Notes: generated from the letters alone by a model not told the origin. Positions 1 through 8,591 are shown, counted from the stretch's first letter. The stretch: 28,204 bases of DNA from Stenotrophomonas maltophilia (GCA_002435595.1 DJBL01000001.1:1-28204), one strand, 5' to 3'. Translations and numbers: made by a program.

Positions 1-1084
1 CGTCCGATCTGCCCGGCGTCCCGGCCACACCGGGCGTGCCAGGAATGCCCCCGGCGCTGGCGTGGCGTGCCGCGCCCAGCAGCTGGTGCAGGGCCGACAT
101 CGCCGGTGCGGCCAGGTCCTGCGGCGCGCCCGTGCCGCCCTCCGCGCTGGCCGCCGTGGCCGGTGCTGCCGTAGCGGCAGGCGTATCGACCGCGGGCGGG
201 CGCAGCGAGGCGGGCAGGTCGCCCATCGCCTCGCTGGTCATCGCCGCCCAGCTGCTGCCGCCAGGGGCCGAGCCGCTCCAGCCGGTCAGCGGGCGGGTCA
301 CTTTGCCGCCCTCACGCGGGGCGGCGGCGCGCTCGGGGCCGGTGACGATGCGTCGGGTGGTGGCCGAGCGCGCCAGGTAGGGGGTATAGACCAGGCCGGG
401 CAGGATGCCTTCATGGCCGAGCAGGATGTTGGCGCGCTCGAGCAGCTCGCCGAGGCGGTCGATCAGCTGGCGGTCGAACACCCGGTACAGCGCCAGTTGG
501 GTCTCCAGCCCCAGCTCGAAGCGCTCGCCGAGCCCGCGCACGATCCGGCACAGCACGTGCGGGCCAAACGGCATGTCCTCGACATCGAACTCCGGGCCAG
601 CCGCCAGCACGCCAAAGCGCTGCCCCAGCAGCTGCAGGGCGCTGGCCGAGCGCTGCGATTCGCGGCGGATGATATCCACCAGCACGATGTCCCGGTCGAT
701 GTCGGTGTCGGCCACCAGGGTGAGGGTGGTGGCGGTCATCGACGCCTGCGCGGTGGCCGGGGCATGGCGCACGCGGGGCTGGCGCAGGTTGGCCAGGATG
801 TCGCCGAGCTCCTCCAGGAAGCACGGTGCGAACTGGGCGTTGATCTCGTGCAGGCGCCGGGTCTGGGCGTAGATGTCGGCCTGGATCTGGCTGTTGCGCG
901 CGCGCTCGGCGTCGCGGAACAGCTCGCGTTCCAGCTCCACGATGGTCAGTTTGAGCGGGTTGGCCAGGGTCTGCGCGGCCAGCCCGTGCAGGGCGGCCAG
1001 CAGGCGGCGCACGCGCGCGGGCGCGGCCACGTTGGCGAAACGGGCCGGATCGGCGTGGGACGTTGACGGTGCGGACGCAGACAT
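1..1084 (-). CDS. DUF1631 family protein, N-terminal part (cut by window edge)
   Basis: The minus-strand frame opens with ATG at 1084 and stays open to base 1, giving about 361 residues of an incomplete protein. It begins with a short Ser/Ala/Pro stretch, then an amphipathic helical region rich in Arg, Glu and Leu (for example RRLLAALHGLAAQTLANPLK), and near the left edge an Ala/Pro/Gly-rich linker. The sequence resembles the DUF1631 proteins of Xanthomonadaceae, which are sometimes misannotated as thymidine phosphorylase; no catalytic motif is visible here. The family has no established role that I can name. It lies about 100 bp downstream of hemW on the same strand and could be a separate unit, because a perfect stem-loop lies between them. 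The family call comes from recall of similar proteins and has not been searched. Confidence 0.72.
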   Translation of the reverse strand, partial: MSASAPSTSHADPARFANVAAPARVRRLLAALHGLAAQTLANPLKLTIVELERELFRDAERARNSQIQADIYAQTRRLHEINAQFAPCFLEELGDILANLRQPRVRHAPATAQASMTATTLTLVADTDIDRDIVLVDIIRRESQRSASALQLLGQRFGVLAAGPEFDVEDMPFGPHVLCRIVRGLGERFELGLETQLALYRVFDRQLIDRLGELLERANILLGHEGILPGLVYTPYLARSATTRRIVTGPERAAAPREGGKVTRPLTGWSGSAPGGSSWAAMTSEAMGDLPASLRPPAVDTPAATAAPATAASAEGGTGAPQDLAAPAMSALHQLLGAARHASAGGIPGTPGVAGTPGRSD

Positions 1085-1148
1085 CCGTTGTAGTTCCGGC
1101 TCCCCTGAGAGCACAGAATCTAACGTTTTCGCCCTGCCGCCGCCAGAA

Positions 1149-1178
1149 GGGATCCCCCTACAGCCGGCAGGGGATCCC
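1149..1178 (-). terminator. Perfect 9-bp stem-loop after hemW
   Basis: GGGATCCCC at 1149-1157 pairs perfectly with GGGGATCCC at 1170-1178 across a 12-nt loop. It lies just beyond the hemW stop codon. There is no T-run on the minus-strand exit side, so intrinsic termination is uncertain; it could instead protect the 3' end of the message. Confidence 0.35.
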
Positions 1179-1186
1179 GGCCGGCG

Positions 1187-2416
1187 TTACGGCAGGAACA
1201 GCTCGACCACGTCGTTGGTGAAACGCCGGCCCAGCTCGGTGGGCCGGGCGTGCTCGCCGTCGAGCGTCATCCAGCCGCGCGCGATCGCCGCCTGCAACGG
1301 CTCGGCGATGGCCGCGCGCGCCAGCCCGGTGCGCGATTCGAAGTCCTTCAGGGTGAAGCCTTCATGCAGGCGCAGCAGGTTGAGCATGTACTCGAACGGC
1401 AGGCGCTGGGCGTCGATGACATCGTCACCGCCGATCGCCGCGAGGGTGCCGGCCGCGTCCATGAAGGTCTGCGGGTGCTTGTGCTTCCAGCGGCGCAGCA
1501 CGTGCTGCTCGGCGCCGCTGCTGATCTTGCCGTGGGCACCGGCACCGATCCCCAGGTAGTCGCCGAAGCGCCAGTAATTGAGGTTGTGCGCGCTCTGTCG
1601 GCCAGGCTTTGCGTAGGCACTCACCTCGTACTGGGCGTAGCCGGCCCCGGCCAGCAGCGCCTGGCAGTGCTCCTGGATGTCCCACGCCGAATCCTCGTCG
1701 GGGATGCCCTGCGGCGGCCGCGCGAAGAACACGGTGTTGGGCTCCAGGGTGAGCTGGTAGTGCGACATGTGCGTGGGCTGCAGGGCGAAGGCGCGCTCCA
1801 GGTCGTGCTCGGCCTGAGCCAGGGTCTGCTCCGGCAGCGCATACATCAGGTCGATGTTGAAATTGTCGTAGCCGGCATCCTGGGCCAGCTTGACCGCGCG
1901 CTCGGCTTCGCCGCTGTCGTGGATGCGGCCCAGGCGCTTGAGCGCGGCGTCGTTGAAGGTCTGGATGCCGAAGCTGATCCGGTTGACCCCGGCGGCGCGG
2001 TAGCGGTCGAAGCGGCCGTGCTCGGCGGTGCCCGGGTTGGTTTCCAGGGTCACTTCCAGGTTGGGCGCAAAGCGCAGGCGTGCCGAGGCTGCCTGCAGGA
2101 AACGGTCGATCGCCTCCGGCGGGAACAGGCTGGGCGTGCCCCCGCCGAAGAACACGCTGCTCACCACCCGGCCCCAGACCAGCGGCAGGTCCTGGTCCAG
2201 GTCGCGGATCAGCGCGTCGATGTAGGCCTCGAACGGCAGCTCGCCCTTGGCGGCATGCGAGTTGAAATCGCAGTACGGGCATTTGCGCACGCACCACGGC
2301 AGGTGCACGTACAACGCCAGCGGCGGCGGGATCAGCCGCGGGCCGTGGTCGTGGTCGTGGTCGCCGGCGCAGTGTTCGCCCGGCAGATGGGTGCAGTGGT
2401 CGTGTGGCGGGGCCAT
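1187..2416 (-). CDS. hemW: Radical SAM haem chaperone HemW
   Basis: This 409-aa protein carries the radical SAM cluster motif at Cys42, Cys46 and Cys49 (WCVRKCPYCDF), followed by a glycine-rich SAM site (FFGGGTPS). It belongs to the HemW branch, which binds haem and delivers it to respiratory enzymes, rather than being the oxygen-independent coproporphyrinogen oxidase HemN for which it is often mistaken. I chose the ATG at 2416; an in-frame GTG at 2434 would add six residues and neither has a clear Shine-Dalgarno. Residues 5-24 form an odd His/Cys/Asp-rich tail that could bind metal or haem. The gene starts 58 bp after rdgB ends and probably shares its transcript, a common rdgB-hemW pairing. 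Confidence 0.93.
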   Translation of the reverse strand: MAPPHDHCTHLPGEHCAGDHDHDHGPRLIPPPLALYVHLPWCVRKCPYCDFNSHAAKGELPFEAYIDALIRDLDQDLPLVWGRVVSSVFFGGGTPSLFPPEAIDRFLQAASARLRFAPNLEVTLETNPGTAEHGRFDRYRAAGVNRISFGIQTFNDAALKRLGRIHDSGEAERAVKLAQDAGYDNFNIDLMYALPEQTLAQAEHDLERAFALQPTHMSHYQLTLEPNTVFFARPPQGIPDEDSAWDIQEHCQALLAGAGYAQYEVSAYAKPGRQSAHNLNYWRFGDYLGIGAGAHGKISSGAEQHVLRRWKHKHPQTFMDAAGTLAAIGGDDVIDAQRLPFEYMLNLLRLHEGFTLKDFESRTGLARAAIAEPLQAAIARGWMTLDGEHARPTELGRRFTNDVVELFLP

Positions 2417-2474
2417 GGCGTTCAACGGTAGCACCGGCCGCGGGCCGGCTCTCCAGACATCATCGGGGTGGGCA

Positions 2475-3068
2475 TCACAGCAGGGCGGGCAGTTTCTGCT
2501 TGAGCAGCTGCAGGGCGAGGGCGCGGTGGCTGATGGCGTTCTTCTGCGTCGGTTCCATCTCCGCTGCGGTCAGCCCATGCGTCGGGTCCAGGAACAGCGG
2601 GTTGTAGCCGAACCCATGGCTGCCGCGCAGTTCGTCCAGGATCACGCCTTCCCAGCTGCCCTCGCAGATCAGCGGCTGCGGGTCGTTGGCATGGCGCAGC
2701 AGCACGATCACCGCATGGAAGCGGGCGCTGCGGCGCTCGGCCGGCACCTCGCGCAGGGCCTCCAGCAGCTTGGCGTTGTTGGCCGCATCGTTGGTGGGGC
2801 TGCCGGCATAGCGCGCGCTGTACAGGCCGGGCGCGCCGTCCAGTGCATCCACGATCAGGCCCGAGTCGTCGGCCAGCGCGGGCAGGCCGGTGCTGGCGCA
2901 GGCGTGGCGCGCCTTGATCAGCGCGTTCTCCACGAAGGTCAGGCCGGTCTCGGGCACGTCGGCCACGCCCAGCTCGCCCTGCGCCACGATCTGCAGCGGC
3001 AGGTCGCCGAGCATGGCCCGCAGTTCCTTCAGCTTGCCGGCGTTGCCGCTGGCCAGGACCAGTTTCAT
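2475..3068 (-). CDS. rdgB: XTP/dITP pyrophosphatase (Ham1 family)
   Basis: The 197-aa product is the house-cleaning nucleotidase that hydrolyses ITP, dITP and XTP to monophosphates, keeping deaminated purines out of DNA and RNA. The N-terminal LASGNAGKLKEL motif is the Ham1 nucleotide-binding signature, and the ALADDSGL and GFGYNPLF motifs are the conserved acidic and purine-binding segments. The length is typical of the family. The start at 3068 is fixed by a 4-bp ATGA overlap with the stop of the upstream VOC gene, which implies translational coupling. A much longer upstream extension of the same frame only reads antisense to, or out of frame with, neighbouring genes and was discarded. It is third in the rph-VOC-rdgB-hemW operon. 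Confidence 0.95.
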   Translation of the reverse strand: MKLVLASGNAGKLKELRAMLGDLPLQIVAQGELGVADVPETGLTFVENALIKARHACASTGLPALADDSGLIVDALDGAPGLYSARYAGSPTNDAANNAKLLEALREVPAERRSARFHAVIVLLRHANDPQPLICEGSWEGVILDELRGSHGFGYNPLFLDPTHGLTAAEMEPTQKNAISHRALALQLLKQKLPALL

Positions 3069-3454
3069 TGTTTGGGCTCCAGCAGGTCCCAGGTGTTGCC
3101 GTACAGGTCGGCGAACACCGCTACGGTGGCGTAGACCTCTTCGCGCGGGGTCTCCAGGAACGCCACGCCGCGTGCGGTCATGGCGGCGTGATCGCGCCAG
3201 AAGTCGTCGGTGTTCAGGAAGAAGCCGACCCGGCCACCGGTCTGGTTGCCGATCCGGCTGCGCTGCTCCTCGTTGCTGGCACGCGCCAGCAGCAGGGCCG
3301 CGGCGTTGCCGTCGGCCGGCCCGACCACCACCCAGCGCTTGTCGCCCTGGTCGATGTCCTGGAGCAGGGTGAAGCCGAGCTTGCCGGTGTACCAGGCGAT
3401 CGCCTCGTCGTAGTCGGCCACCACCAGGGTGGCCAGGGCGATGCGACGGCTCAT
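3065..3454 (-). CDS. VOC-fold (glyoxalase/bleomycin-resistance superfamily) protein
   Basis: The 129-aa protein has one vicinal-oxygen-chelate unit pair: an N-terminal beta-alpha half with the typical DYDEAIAWYTGKLGF pattern and a C-terminal half ending VFADLYGNTWDLLEP, where the Asp-x-x-Gly-Asn-x-Trp/Tyr arrangement and a final Glu are characteristic of VOC proteins. The substrate cannot be predicted; members include metal-dependent lyases, dioxygenases and drug-binding proteins. It is inserted between rph and rdgB with 4-bp ATGA overlaps on both sides (3451-3454 and 3065-3068), so it is translated as part of that operon. A role in metabolite detoxification alongside nucleotide sanitation is possible but is only inference from position. 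Confidence 0.85.
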   Translation of the reverse strand: MSRRIALATLVVADYDEAIAWYTGKLGFTLLQDIDQGDKRWVVVGPADGNAAALLLARASNEEQRSRIGNQTGGRVGFFLNTDDFWRDHAAMTARGVAFLETPREEVYATVAVFADLYGNTWDLLEPKQ

Positions 3455-4179
3455 GCCGAGGCCAGGGCGGCCTGCTGGGCCGCGAACAGGTCCTTGATGC
3501 CCTTCTCGGCCAGCACCAGCAGGGCGTCCAGCTCGTCGCGGCGGAACGCGTGGCCTTCGGCCGTGCCCTGCAGCTCGATGAAGCCGCCGCCATCGTTCAT
3601 GACCACGTTCATGTCGGTGTCGCAGTCGCTGTCCTCGGCGTAATCCAGATCCAGCACCGGGGTGCCGCGATACACGCCGACCGAGACCGCCGCGACCGCG
3701 CCAAAGATCGGGTTGCGCTTGATATCGCCGCGCTTGAGCAGGAAGTTCACCGCATCCACCAGGGCCACGTAGGCGCCGGTGATGGCCGCGGTACGGGTAC
3801 CGCCATCGGCCTGCAGCACGTCGCAGTCCAGGGTGATGGTGCGTTCGCCGAGCGCGCCGCGGTCGATGCAGGCGCGCAGGGTGCGGCCGATCAGGCGCTG
3901 GATCTCCAGGGTGCGGCCGCCCTGCTTGCCGCGCGCCGCTTCACGGTCGTTGCGGGTGTGGGTGGAGCGCGGCAGCATGCCGTATTCGGCGGTGACCCAG
4001 CCTTCGCCCTTGCCGCGCAGGAAGCCCGGCACGCGGTTTTCCACGCTGGCGGTGCACAGCACGCGGGTTTCACCAAAGCTGACCAGCACCGAACCCTCGG
4101 CGTGGCGGGTGAAGGCGCGCTCGATGCGCACTTCGCGCAGCTGGTCGGCCTGGCGGCCGCTGGGACGGGGATCGGACAT
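3451..4179 (-). CDS. rph: Ribonuclease PH
   Basis: The 242-aa protein is the phosphorolytic 3'-5' exoribonuclease that trims tRNA precursors and degrades structured RNA. It begins with an Arg-rich segment (QLREVRIERAFTRHAEGS) and contains the PH-fold motifs GEGWVTAEYGMLPRST, RTLEIQRLIGRTLRA and the DCDVLQADGGTRTAAITGA phosphate and active-site region, followed by the DLDYAEDSDCDTDMNVVM acidic motif. Length and motif order match full-length active enzymes. The start is the ATG at 4179; a longer in-frame extension reaches into yicC in antisense and was rejected. It is the first gene of the minus-strand operon and is divergent from yicC across 120 bp, an arrangement also found in enterobacteria. 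Confidence 0.96.
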   Translation of the reverse strand: MSDPRPSGRQADQLREVRIERAFTRHAEGSVLVSFGETRVLCTASVENRVPGFLRGKGEGWVTAEYGMLPRSTHTRNDREAARGKQGGRTLEIQRLIGRTLRACIDRGALGERTITLDCDVLQADGGTRTAAITGAYVALVDAVNFLLKRGDIKRNPIFGAVAAVSVGVYRGTPVLDLDYAEDSDCDTDMNVVMNDGGGFIELQGTAEGHAFRRDELDALLVLAEKGIKDLFAAQQAALASA

Positions 4180-4299
4180 GCTTGGCTTCCGGTAAGTCAG
4201 GGGATGCAGGGCCGCGCCCGGACCGGAGACCGGCAGGCGAGGAGGCTCTGAGAAGACCGCTAGGGTACCATTTGCACTTTGAGAGCACCGGAAACCCGC

Positions 4300-5160
4300 A
4301 TGATTCGAAGCATGACCGCCTATGCCGGCGGCGAGCGCGCCACGCGCTGGGGCACGCTGGCCTGTGAGCTGCGCTCGGTCAACCACCGGTTCCTGGAGGT
4401 GGGCGTGCGCCTGCCCGAGGAGCTGCGTGCGCTGGAGCCGCAGCTGCGCGAGCGCGTGGCTGCACGCTGCAGTCGCGGCAAGATCGACCTGGTCATGCGC
4501 CTGCGTGCACCGGAGGTCACCGGTGCGCTGGTGGTCAACGACGCGCTGCTGGGCCAGCTCGGCGAGCTGGCCACGCGGTTGTCGGCCGGGTTCCCCAGCC
4601 TGCAGGTGAGCTTCACCGAACTGCTGCAGGTGCCGGGCGTGATGCAGGGCGAGGCGGTCGATGCCGCCGCGCTGCAGGCCGAGGCCCTGGCCCTGCTGGA
4701 GAGCACCCTGGACGGCTTCGTGGCCGCGCGCGAGCGTGAAGGCGACAAGCTGGCCGCCGCCATCCAGGAGCGCGTGGACGGGGTCGAGCGCATCGCCGCC
4801 GAGGTCACCACGCTGATCCCGCTGATCCGCGAGGGCCAGCGCGCCAAGCTGGCCGCGCGCCTGGCCGACCTGCCGCATCCGGTCGATCCCGGCCGGGCCG
4901 AGCAGGAGCTGGTGATGTGGTTGCAGAAGCTGGACGTGGATGAAGAACTGGACCGCCTGGGCAGCCACATCGTGGAGATCCGCCGGGTGTTCACCCAGCG
5001 CGAGCCGGTCGGCCGCCGCCTGGACTTCCTGCTGCAGGAGTTCAACCGCGAAGCCAATACGCTGGGCTCCAAGTCCGTGGACAGCCGCACGTCCAATGCC
5101 GCCGTCGAGCTGAAGGTGCTGATCGACCAGATCCGCGAACAGGTGCAGAACATCGAATGA
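4300..5160 (+). CDS. yicC: YicC family endoribonuclease
   Basis: The 286-aa protein starts MIRSMTAYAGGE, the strongly conserved N-terminus of the YicC family, so the ATG at 4300 is preferred over a TTG at 4279. The middle carries GKIDLVMR and the C-terminal DUF1732 part ends with VGRRLDFLLQEFNREANTLG, the most conserved segment of the family, followed by the Lys/Glu-rich ELKVLIDQIREQVQNIE tail. YicC proteins have been described as endoribonucleases affecting small RNA decay; that assignment is family knowledge. The stop overlaps the gmk start by 4 bp (ATGA at 5157-5160), so the two are translationally coupled. The promoter probably lies in the 120-bp divergent region shared with rph, but I see no convincing hexamers. 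Confidence 0.93.
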   Translation: MIRSMTAYAGGERATRWGTLACELRSVNHRFLEVGVRLPEELRALEPQLRERVAARCSRGKIDLVMRLRAPEVTGALVVNDALLGQLGELATRLSAGFPSLQVSFTELLQVPGVMQGEAVDAAALQAEALALLESTLDGFVAAREREGDKLAAAIQERVDGVERIAAEVTTLIPLIREGQRAKLAARLADLPHPVDPGRAEQELVMWLQKLDVDEELDRLGSHIVEIRRVFTQREPVGRRLDFLLQEFNREANTLGSKSVDSRTSNAAVELKVLIDQIREQVQNIE

Positions 5161-5813
5161 GCAGCCAGCCCACGACCGCCGGCGCGCCTGCGCGCGGCAC
5201 CCTGTACATCGTCGCCGCGCCCTCCGGGGCCGGCAAGAGCAGCATCGTCAACGCGACCCTGGCGCGCGACCCGCAGATCGCGCTGTCGATCTCGTTCACC
5301 TCGCGCGCCACGCGCCCGGGGGAGGTCAACGGCGAGCATTACCACTTCGTCAGCGCCGAGGAGTTCGAGCGGATGATCGCCGCCGGCGACTTCTTCGAGC
5401 ACGCCTGGGTGCACGGCGACTGGAAGGGCACCGCGCGGCAGTCGGTGGAGCCGCAGCTGGCCGCCGGCCAGGACGTGCTGCTGGAGATCGACTGGCAGGG
5501 TGCCCAGCAGGTGCGCCAGCTGGTGCCCGGCACGGTCACCGTGTTCATCCTGCCCCCGTCCAGGCAGGCCCTGCAGGACCGCATGCGCAAGCGCGGCCAG
5601 GACAGCGAGGCGGTGATCGCCCAGCGCCTGTCCGCCGCGCGTGAAGAAATGCTGCACTTCAACGACTTCGACTACGTGATCGTCAACGAGGTGTTCGAGA
5701 CGGCGGTGGACGAGCTGTGCGCGATCTTCACTGCCAGCCGGCTGCGCCGGGAGGCCCAGAAGGTCCGCCACGCCGGGCTGATCCAGGCCCTGCTGACCCA
5801 GGAACAGCCCTAA
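5157..5813 (+). CDS. gmk: Guanylate kinase
   Basis: The 218-aa enzyme phosphorylates GMP to GDP with ATP, an essential step in guanine nucleotide and (p)ppGpp supply. After a short Pro/Ala-rich N-terminus comes the P-loop APSGAGKSS (around residues 22-30), the GMP-binding SFTSRATRPGEVNGEHYHF segment, the FFEHAWVHGDWKGT loop and the LLEIDWQGAQQV motif. All residues needed for the fold are present and the length is normal for the family. It overlaps yicC by 4 bp and is followed by a separate promoter for rpoZ. Proximity to spoT links guanylate supply with stringent-response metabolism, a conserved chromosomal association. Confidence 0.97.
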   Translation: MSSQPTTAGAPARGTLYIVAAPSGAGKSSIVNATLARDPQIALSISFTSRATRPGEVNGEHYHFVSAEEFERMIAAGDFFEHAWVHGDWKGTARQSVEPQLAAGQDVLLEIDWQGAQQVRQLVPGTVTVFILPPSRQALQDRMRKRGQDSEAVIAQRLSAAREEMLHFNDFDYVIVNEVFETAVDELCAIFTASRLRREAQKVRHAGLIQALLTQEQP

Positions 5814-5848
5814 CTGACTGATTCCCAAGAGGGTGCTAGCGGGTTGGC

Positions 5849-5878
5849 TTGATTTTGTCCAGCCCCCGCCGGTACAAT
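5849..5878 (+). promoter_or_regulatory. Sigma70-type promoter for rpoZ
   Basis: TTGATT at 5849-5854 and TACAAT at 5873-5878 are separated by 18 bp in the intergenic region after gmk. The predicted start site lies about 50 bp ahead of the rpoZ ATG. The local AT-richness contrasts with the surrounding GC-rich DNA. Confidence 0.6.
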
Positions 5879-5933
5879 CGGTCCCCTTTCCCTCATTCGA
5901 TTGAGCAGCCCGCACCGGCTGCCGGGAGCCCGC

Positions 5934-6233
5934 ATGGCCCGCATCACCGTAGAAGATTGTCTGGAAGTCGTGAACAACCGTTTCGAACTGGTCATGATGG
6001 CGTCCAAGCGCGCCCGTCAGCTGGCCAATGGCGTCCAGGCCACCCTGGACAACAGCGAAACCGAAGACAAGCCGACCGTGCTGGCGCTGCGCGAAATTGC
6101 CGCCCGCAAGATCGACAACGCCCTGATCGACGAAGTCGAGAAGGCCGAGCGCGAGCGTGCCGAGCGTGAAGCACTGGAATGGGCCGCTGCCGAAGTCGTT
6201 GCCGACGAAGACATGTCCAAGAACGACGACTGA
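5934..6233 (+). CDS. rpoZ: RNA polymerase omega subunit
   Basis: The 99-aa protein begins MARITVEDCLEVVNNRFEL, the conserved omega N-terminus, and continues with MMASKRARQLANG and KPTVLALREIA, the residues that clamp the beta-prime C-terminus. It promotes RNA polymerase assembly and in proteobacteria forms part of the ppGpp site 1. The acidic C-terminal tail (Glu/Asp-rich) is normal for Xanthomonadaceae. The ATG at 5934 was preferred over an in-frame upstream start at 5901 because the conserved N-terminus begins here. A good promoter lies upstream and a strong hairpin terminator follows, so rpoZ may be largely monocistronic although adjacent to spoT, as in many gammaproteobacteria. Confidence 0.97.
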   Translation: MARITVEDCLEVVNNRFELVMMASKRARQLANGVQATLDNSETEDKPTVLALREIAARKIDNALIDEVEKAERERAEREALEWAAAEVVADEDMSKNDD

Positions 6234-6262
6234 TCGCCTGCGCGATCCGCTCGTTGTCGCAC

Positions 6263-6288
6263 GAACAGCCCGCCTTGGCGGGCTGTTC
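6263..6288 (+). terminator. 12-bp hairpin terminator after rpoZ
   Basis: GAACAGCCCGCC (6263-6274) and GGCGGGCTGTTC (6277-6288) form a perfect 12-bp inverted repeat with a TT centre, 29 bp after the rpoZ stop. The trailing sequence TGCGTTTGGG has only a short T-run, so termination may be partial, allowing some read-through into spoT. Confidence 0.7.
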
Positions 6289-6401
6289 TGCGTTTGGGCG
6301 CGGCCACCCGGCCAGATGACGCGCCTCGGTCGTCGCCGCCACGCCGCCACTCCCTGTTCAGAGGTTTGCCGTTATCCCGCCGCTGGCATAGTCTTTCAGG
6401 C

Positions 6402-8561
6402 ATGAACCCAGGCCCCACTGCCAAGGTCGCCTCGCCCCCCGGCGCGGCCGTACCCGACTACGTCCTCCAGCTCGAACGCGCAGCGCATTACCTGCCGCCC
6501 GAGCAATTGCCGCTGCTGCGCCGTGCCTGGGAAGTCGGTGCCTCCGCGCATGCCGGGCAGACCCGCAAGTCCGGCGAGCCCTACATCACCCATCCGGTGG
6601 CGGTGGCCCAGGTGCTGGCCGAACTGGGCCTGGACGTGGAAGCGCTGATCGCCGCGATCCTGCACGACACCATCGAAGACACCCCGCTGACCCGCGAAGA
6701 GCTGGCCGCCGAGTTCGGCGAGGCGGTGGCCGAGCTGGTGGACGGGGTCACCAAGCTGGACAAGCTCAAGTTCCGCGACCGCCAGGAAGCGGCTGCCGAG
6801 AGCTTCCGCAAGATGCTGCTGGCGATGTCGCGCGACCTGCGCGTGATCATGATCAAGCTGGCCGACCGCCTGCACAACATGCGCACGCTGGGCGCGCAGA
6901 GCCGCGAAGCCCGCGGCCGCATCGCCCGCGAAACGCTGGAGATCTACGCCCCCATCGCCCAGCGCCTGGGCATGAGCCTGGTCAAGAGCGAGCTGCAGAA
7001 CCTGGGGTTCAAGGCGCTGTATCCCTGGCGCCACGCGATCCTGGAAAAACACATCCGCAGCCAGCCGGTGGTCCGCCGCGAGGCGATGGCGCAGGTGGAG
7101 GTGCAGCTCAGCCAGCGCCTGGCCAAGGAAGGGCTGGAGCACCGCCTGGTCAGCCGCATCAAGACCCCGTGGAGCATCTACAACAAGATGCGCGACGAGA
7201 ACAAATCCTTCGACCAGGTCATGGATGTGTTCGGCTTCCGCCTGGTCGTGCGCAGCGTGCCCAACTGTTACCACGCGCTGGGGTCGGTGCACGCCACCTT
7301 CAAGCCGCTGGACGGGCGCTTCCGCGATTTCATCGCCATTCCCAAGGCCAACGGTTACCAATCGCTGCACACGGTGCTGTTCGGGCCTTACGGCTCGCCG
7401 ATCGAAGTACAGATCCGCACCGAAGAAATGGACCTGATCGCCGAACGCGGCGTGGCCGCCCACTGGACCTACAAGTTCGGCGGGGATTCGCCCAACAGCG
7501 CGCAGAGCCGCGCGCACGCATGGATCGTGGAACTGATCGATTCGCAGCGGGCGGCCGGCTCTTCGCTGGAGTTCCTGGACAACGTCAAGGTCGATCTGTT
7601 CCCCGACGAGGTCTATCTGTTCACCCCGAAGGGCAAGATCCTGGCCCTGCCGCGCAACTCCACCGCGCTGGACTTCGCTTACGCGGTGCACACCGACGTG
7701 GGCAACATGGCCGTGGCCTCGCGCGTGGACAAGAAACTGGTGCCGCTGCGCACCAAGCTGGTCAGCGGGCAGACCGTGGAAGTGATCACCGCACGTTCGG
7801 CCACGCCCAAGCCGCAGTGGCTGGAGTTCGTGGTCAGTTCCAAGGCGCGCACCGCGATCCGCCACCAGCTCAAGCAGCTCGAGCACGAAGACGCGGTGCA
7901 GCTGGGCCATCGCATGCTCGACCGCGCGCTGGAGGCGATGGACAGTTCCCTGGAGCGGCTGCCCAAGGGGCGGCTGGATGCGTTCCTGGCCGAGCACCGG
8001 TACCCGCGCCTGGAGGCCCTGCTGGCCGAGGTGGCGCTGGGCAACTGGATGCCCAACCAGGCTGCGCAGGCGCTCATGGCCTATGCCGAGCTGCGCGGCG
8101 GCGCGCACTCCAGGCATTCGCAGGAGAAAATCCTGATCAACGGCAGCGAGCGCGGCGTGGTCAGCTTCGCCAACTGCTGCCAGCCGATCCCGGGCGACGA
8201 CATCATGGGTTACCACACCGCCGGCAAGGGCATCGTGGTGCATCGGATGGACTGCCCGAACCTGGCCGAGCTGCGCAAGTCGCCCGAGCGCTGGGTACCG
8301 ATCGGCTGGGATACCACCGTGTCCGGCGATTACGACACCGCGCTGGTGGTGGAAGTGGAAAACGGCACCGGCGTGCTGGCCCAGCTGGCCGCGGCGATTG
8401 CCCAGAGCCATTCCAACATCGAGCGCGTGGACTACCTGGACCGCGACTTCAATGCAGCGGTGCTGGCATTCAACATCCAGGTCCGCGACCGCAACCACCT
8501 GGCCGAAGTGATGCGCCGCCTGCGCCGCCTGTCGGTCGTACAGTCGGTTCGCCGCCAATGA
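6402..8561 (+). CDS. spoT: Bifunctional (p)ppGpp synthetase/hydrolase SpoT
   Basis: The 719-aa protein has the complete long-RSH layout. The HD hydrolase domain includes His50, His64 and the HDTIED motif at residues 88-93. The synthetase domain (about 275-360) contains FIAIPKANGYQSLHT and EVQIRTEEMDLIAERG VAAHW. A TGS domain follows (about 397-456, starting VDLFPDEVYLFTPKG), and then an ACT regulatory domain (about 640-718). Intact HD residues and SpoT-like synthetase motifs favour the bifunctional SpoT over RelA. I chose the ATG at 6402 because upstream in-frame sequence reaches into the rpoZ terminator region and is not SpoT-like. A possible TTGCCG/CATAGT promoter ends only about 10 bp ahead, so the message could be nearly leaderless. 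Confidence 0.96.
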   Translation: MNPGPTAKVASPPGAAVPDYVLQLERAAHYLPPEQLPLLRRAWEVGASAHAGQTRKSGEPYITHPVAVAQVLAELGLDVEALIAAILHDTIEDTPLTREELAAEFGEAVAELVDGVTKLDKLKFRDRQEAAAESFRKMLLAMSRDLRVIMIKLADRLHNMRTLGAQSREARGRIARETLEIYAPIAQRLGMSLVKSELQNLGFKALYPWRHAILEKHIRSQPVVRREAMAQVEVQLSQRLAKEGLEHRLVSRIKTPWSIYNKMRDENKSFDQVMDVFGFRLVVRSVPNCYHALGSVHATFKPLDGRFRDFIAIPKANGYQSLHTVLFGPYGSPIEVQIRTEEMDLIAERGVAAHWTYKFGGDSPNSAQSRAHAWIVELIDSQRAAGSSLEFLDNVKVDLFPDEVYLFTPKGKILALPRNSTALDFAYAVHTDVGNMAVASRVDKKLVPLRTKLVSGQTVEVITARSATPKPQWLEFVVSSKARTAIRHQLKQLEHEDAVQLGHRMLDRALEAMDSSLERLPKGRLDAFLAEHRYPRLEALLAEVALGNWMPNQAAQALMAYAELRGGAHSRHSQEKILINGSERGVVSFANCCQPIPGDDIMGYHTAGKGIVVHRMDCPNLAELRKSPERWVPIGWDTTVSGDYDTALVVEVENGTGVLAQLAAAIAQSHSNIERVDYLDRDFNAAVLAFNIQVRDRNHLAEVMRRLRRLSVVQSVRRQ

Positions 8562-8591
8562 CCCGCGCGCGGCGATGACGGCCCCGCCCCC

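Noticed and set aside
4320..6350. 676-aa minus-strand open frame over yicC, gmk and rpoZ
   Set aside because: It spans three well-supported genes in antisense and has no domain-like segments.
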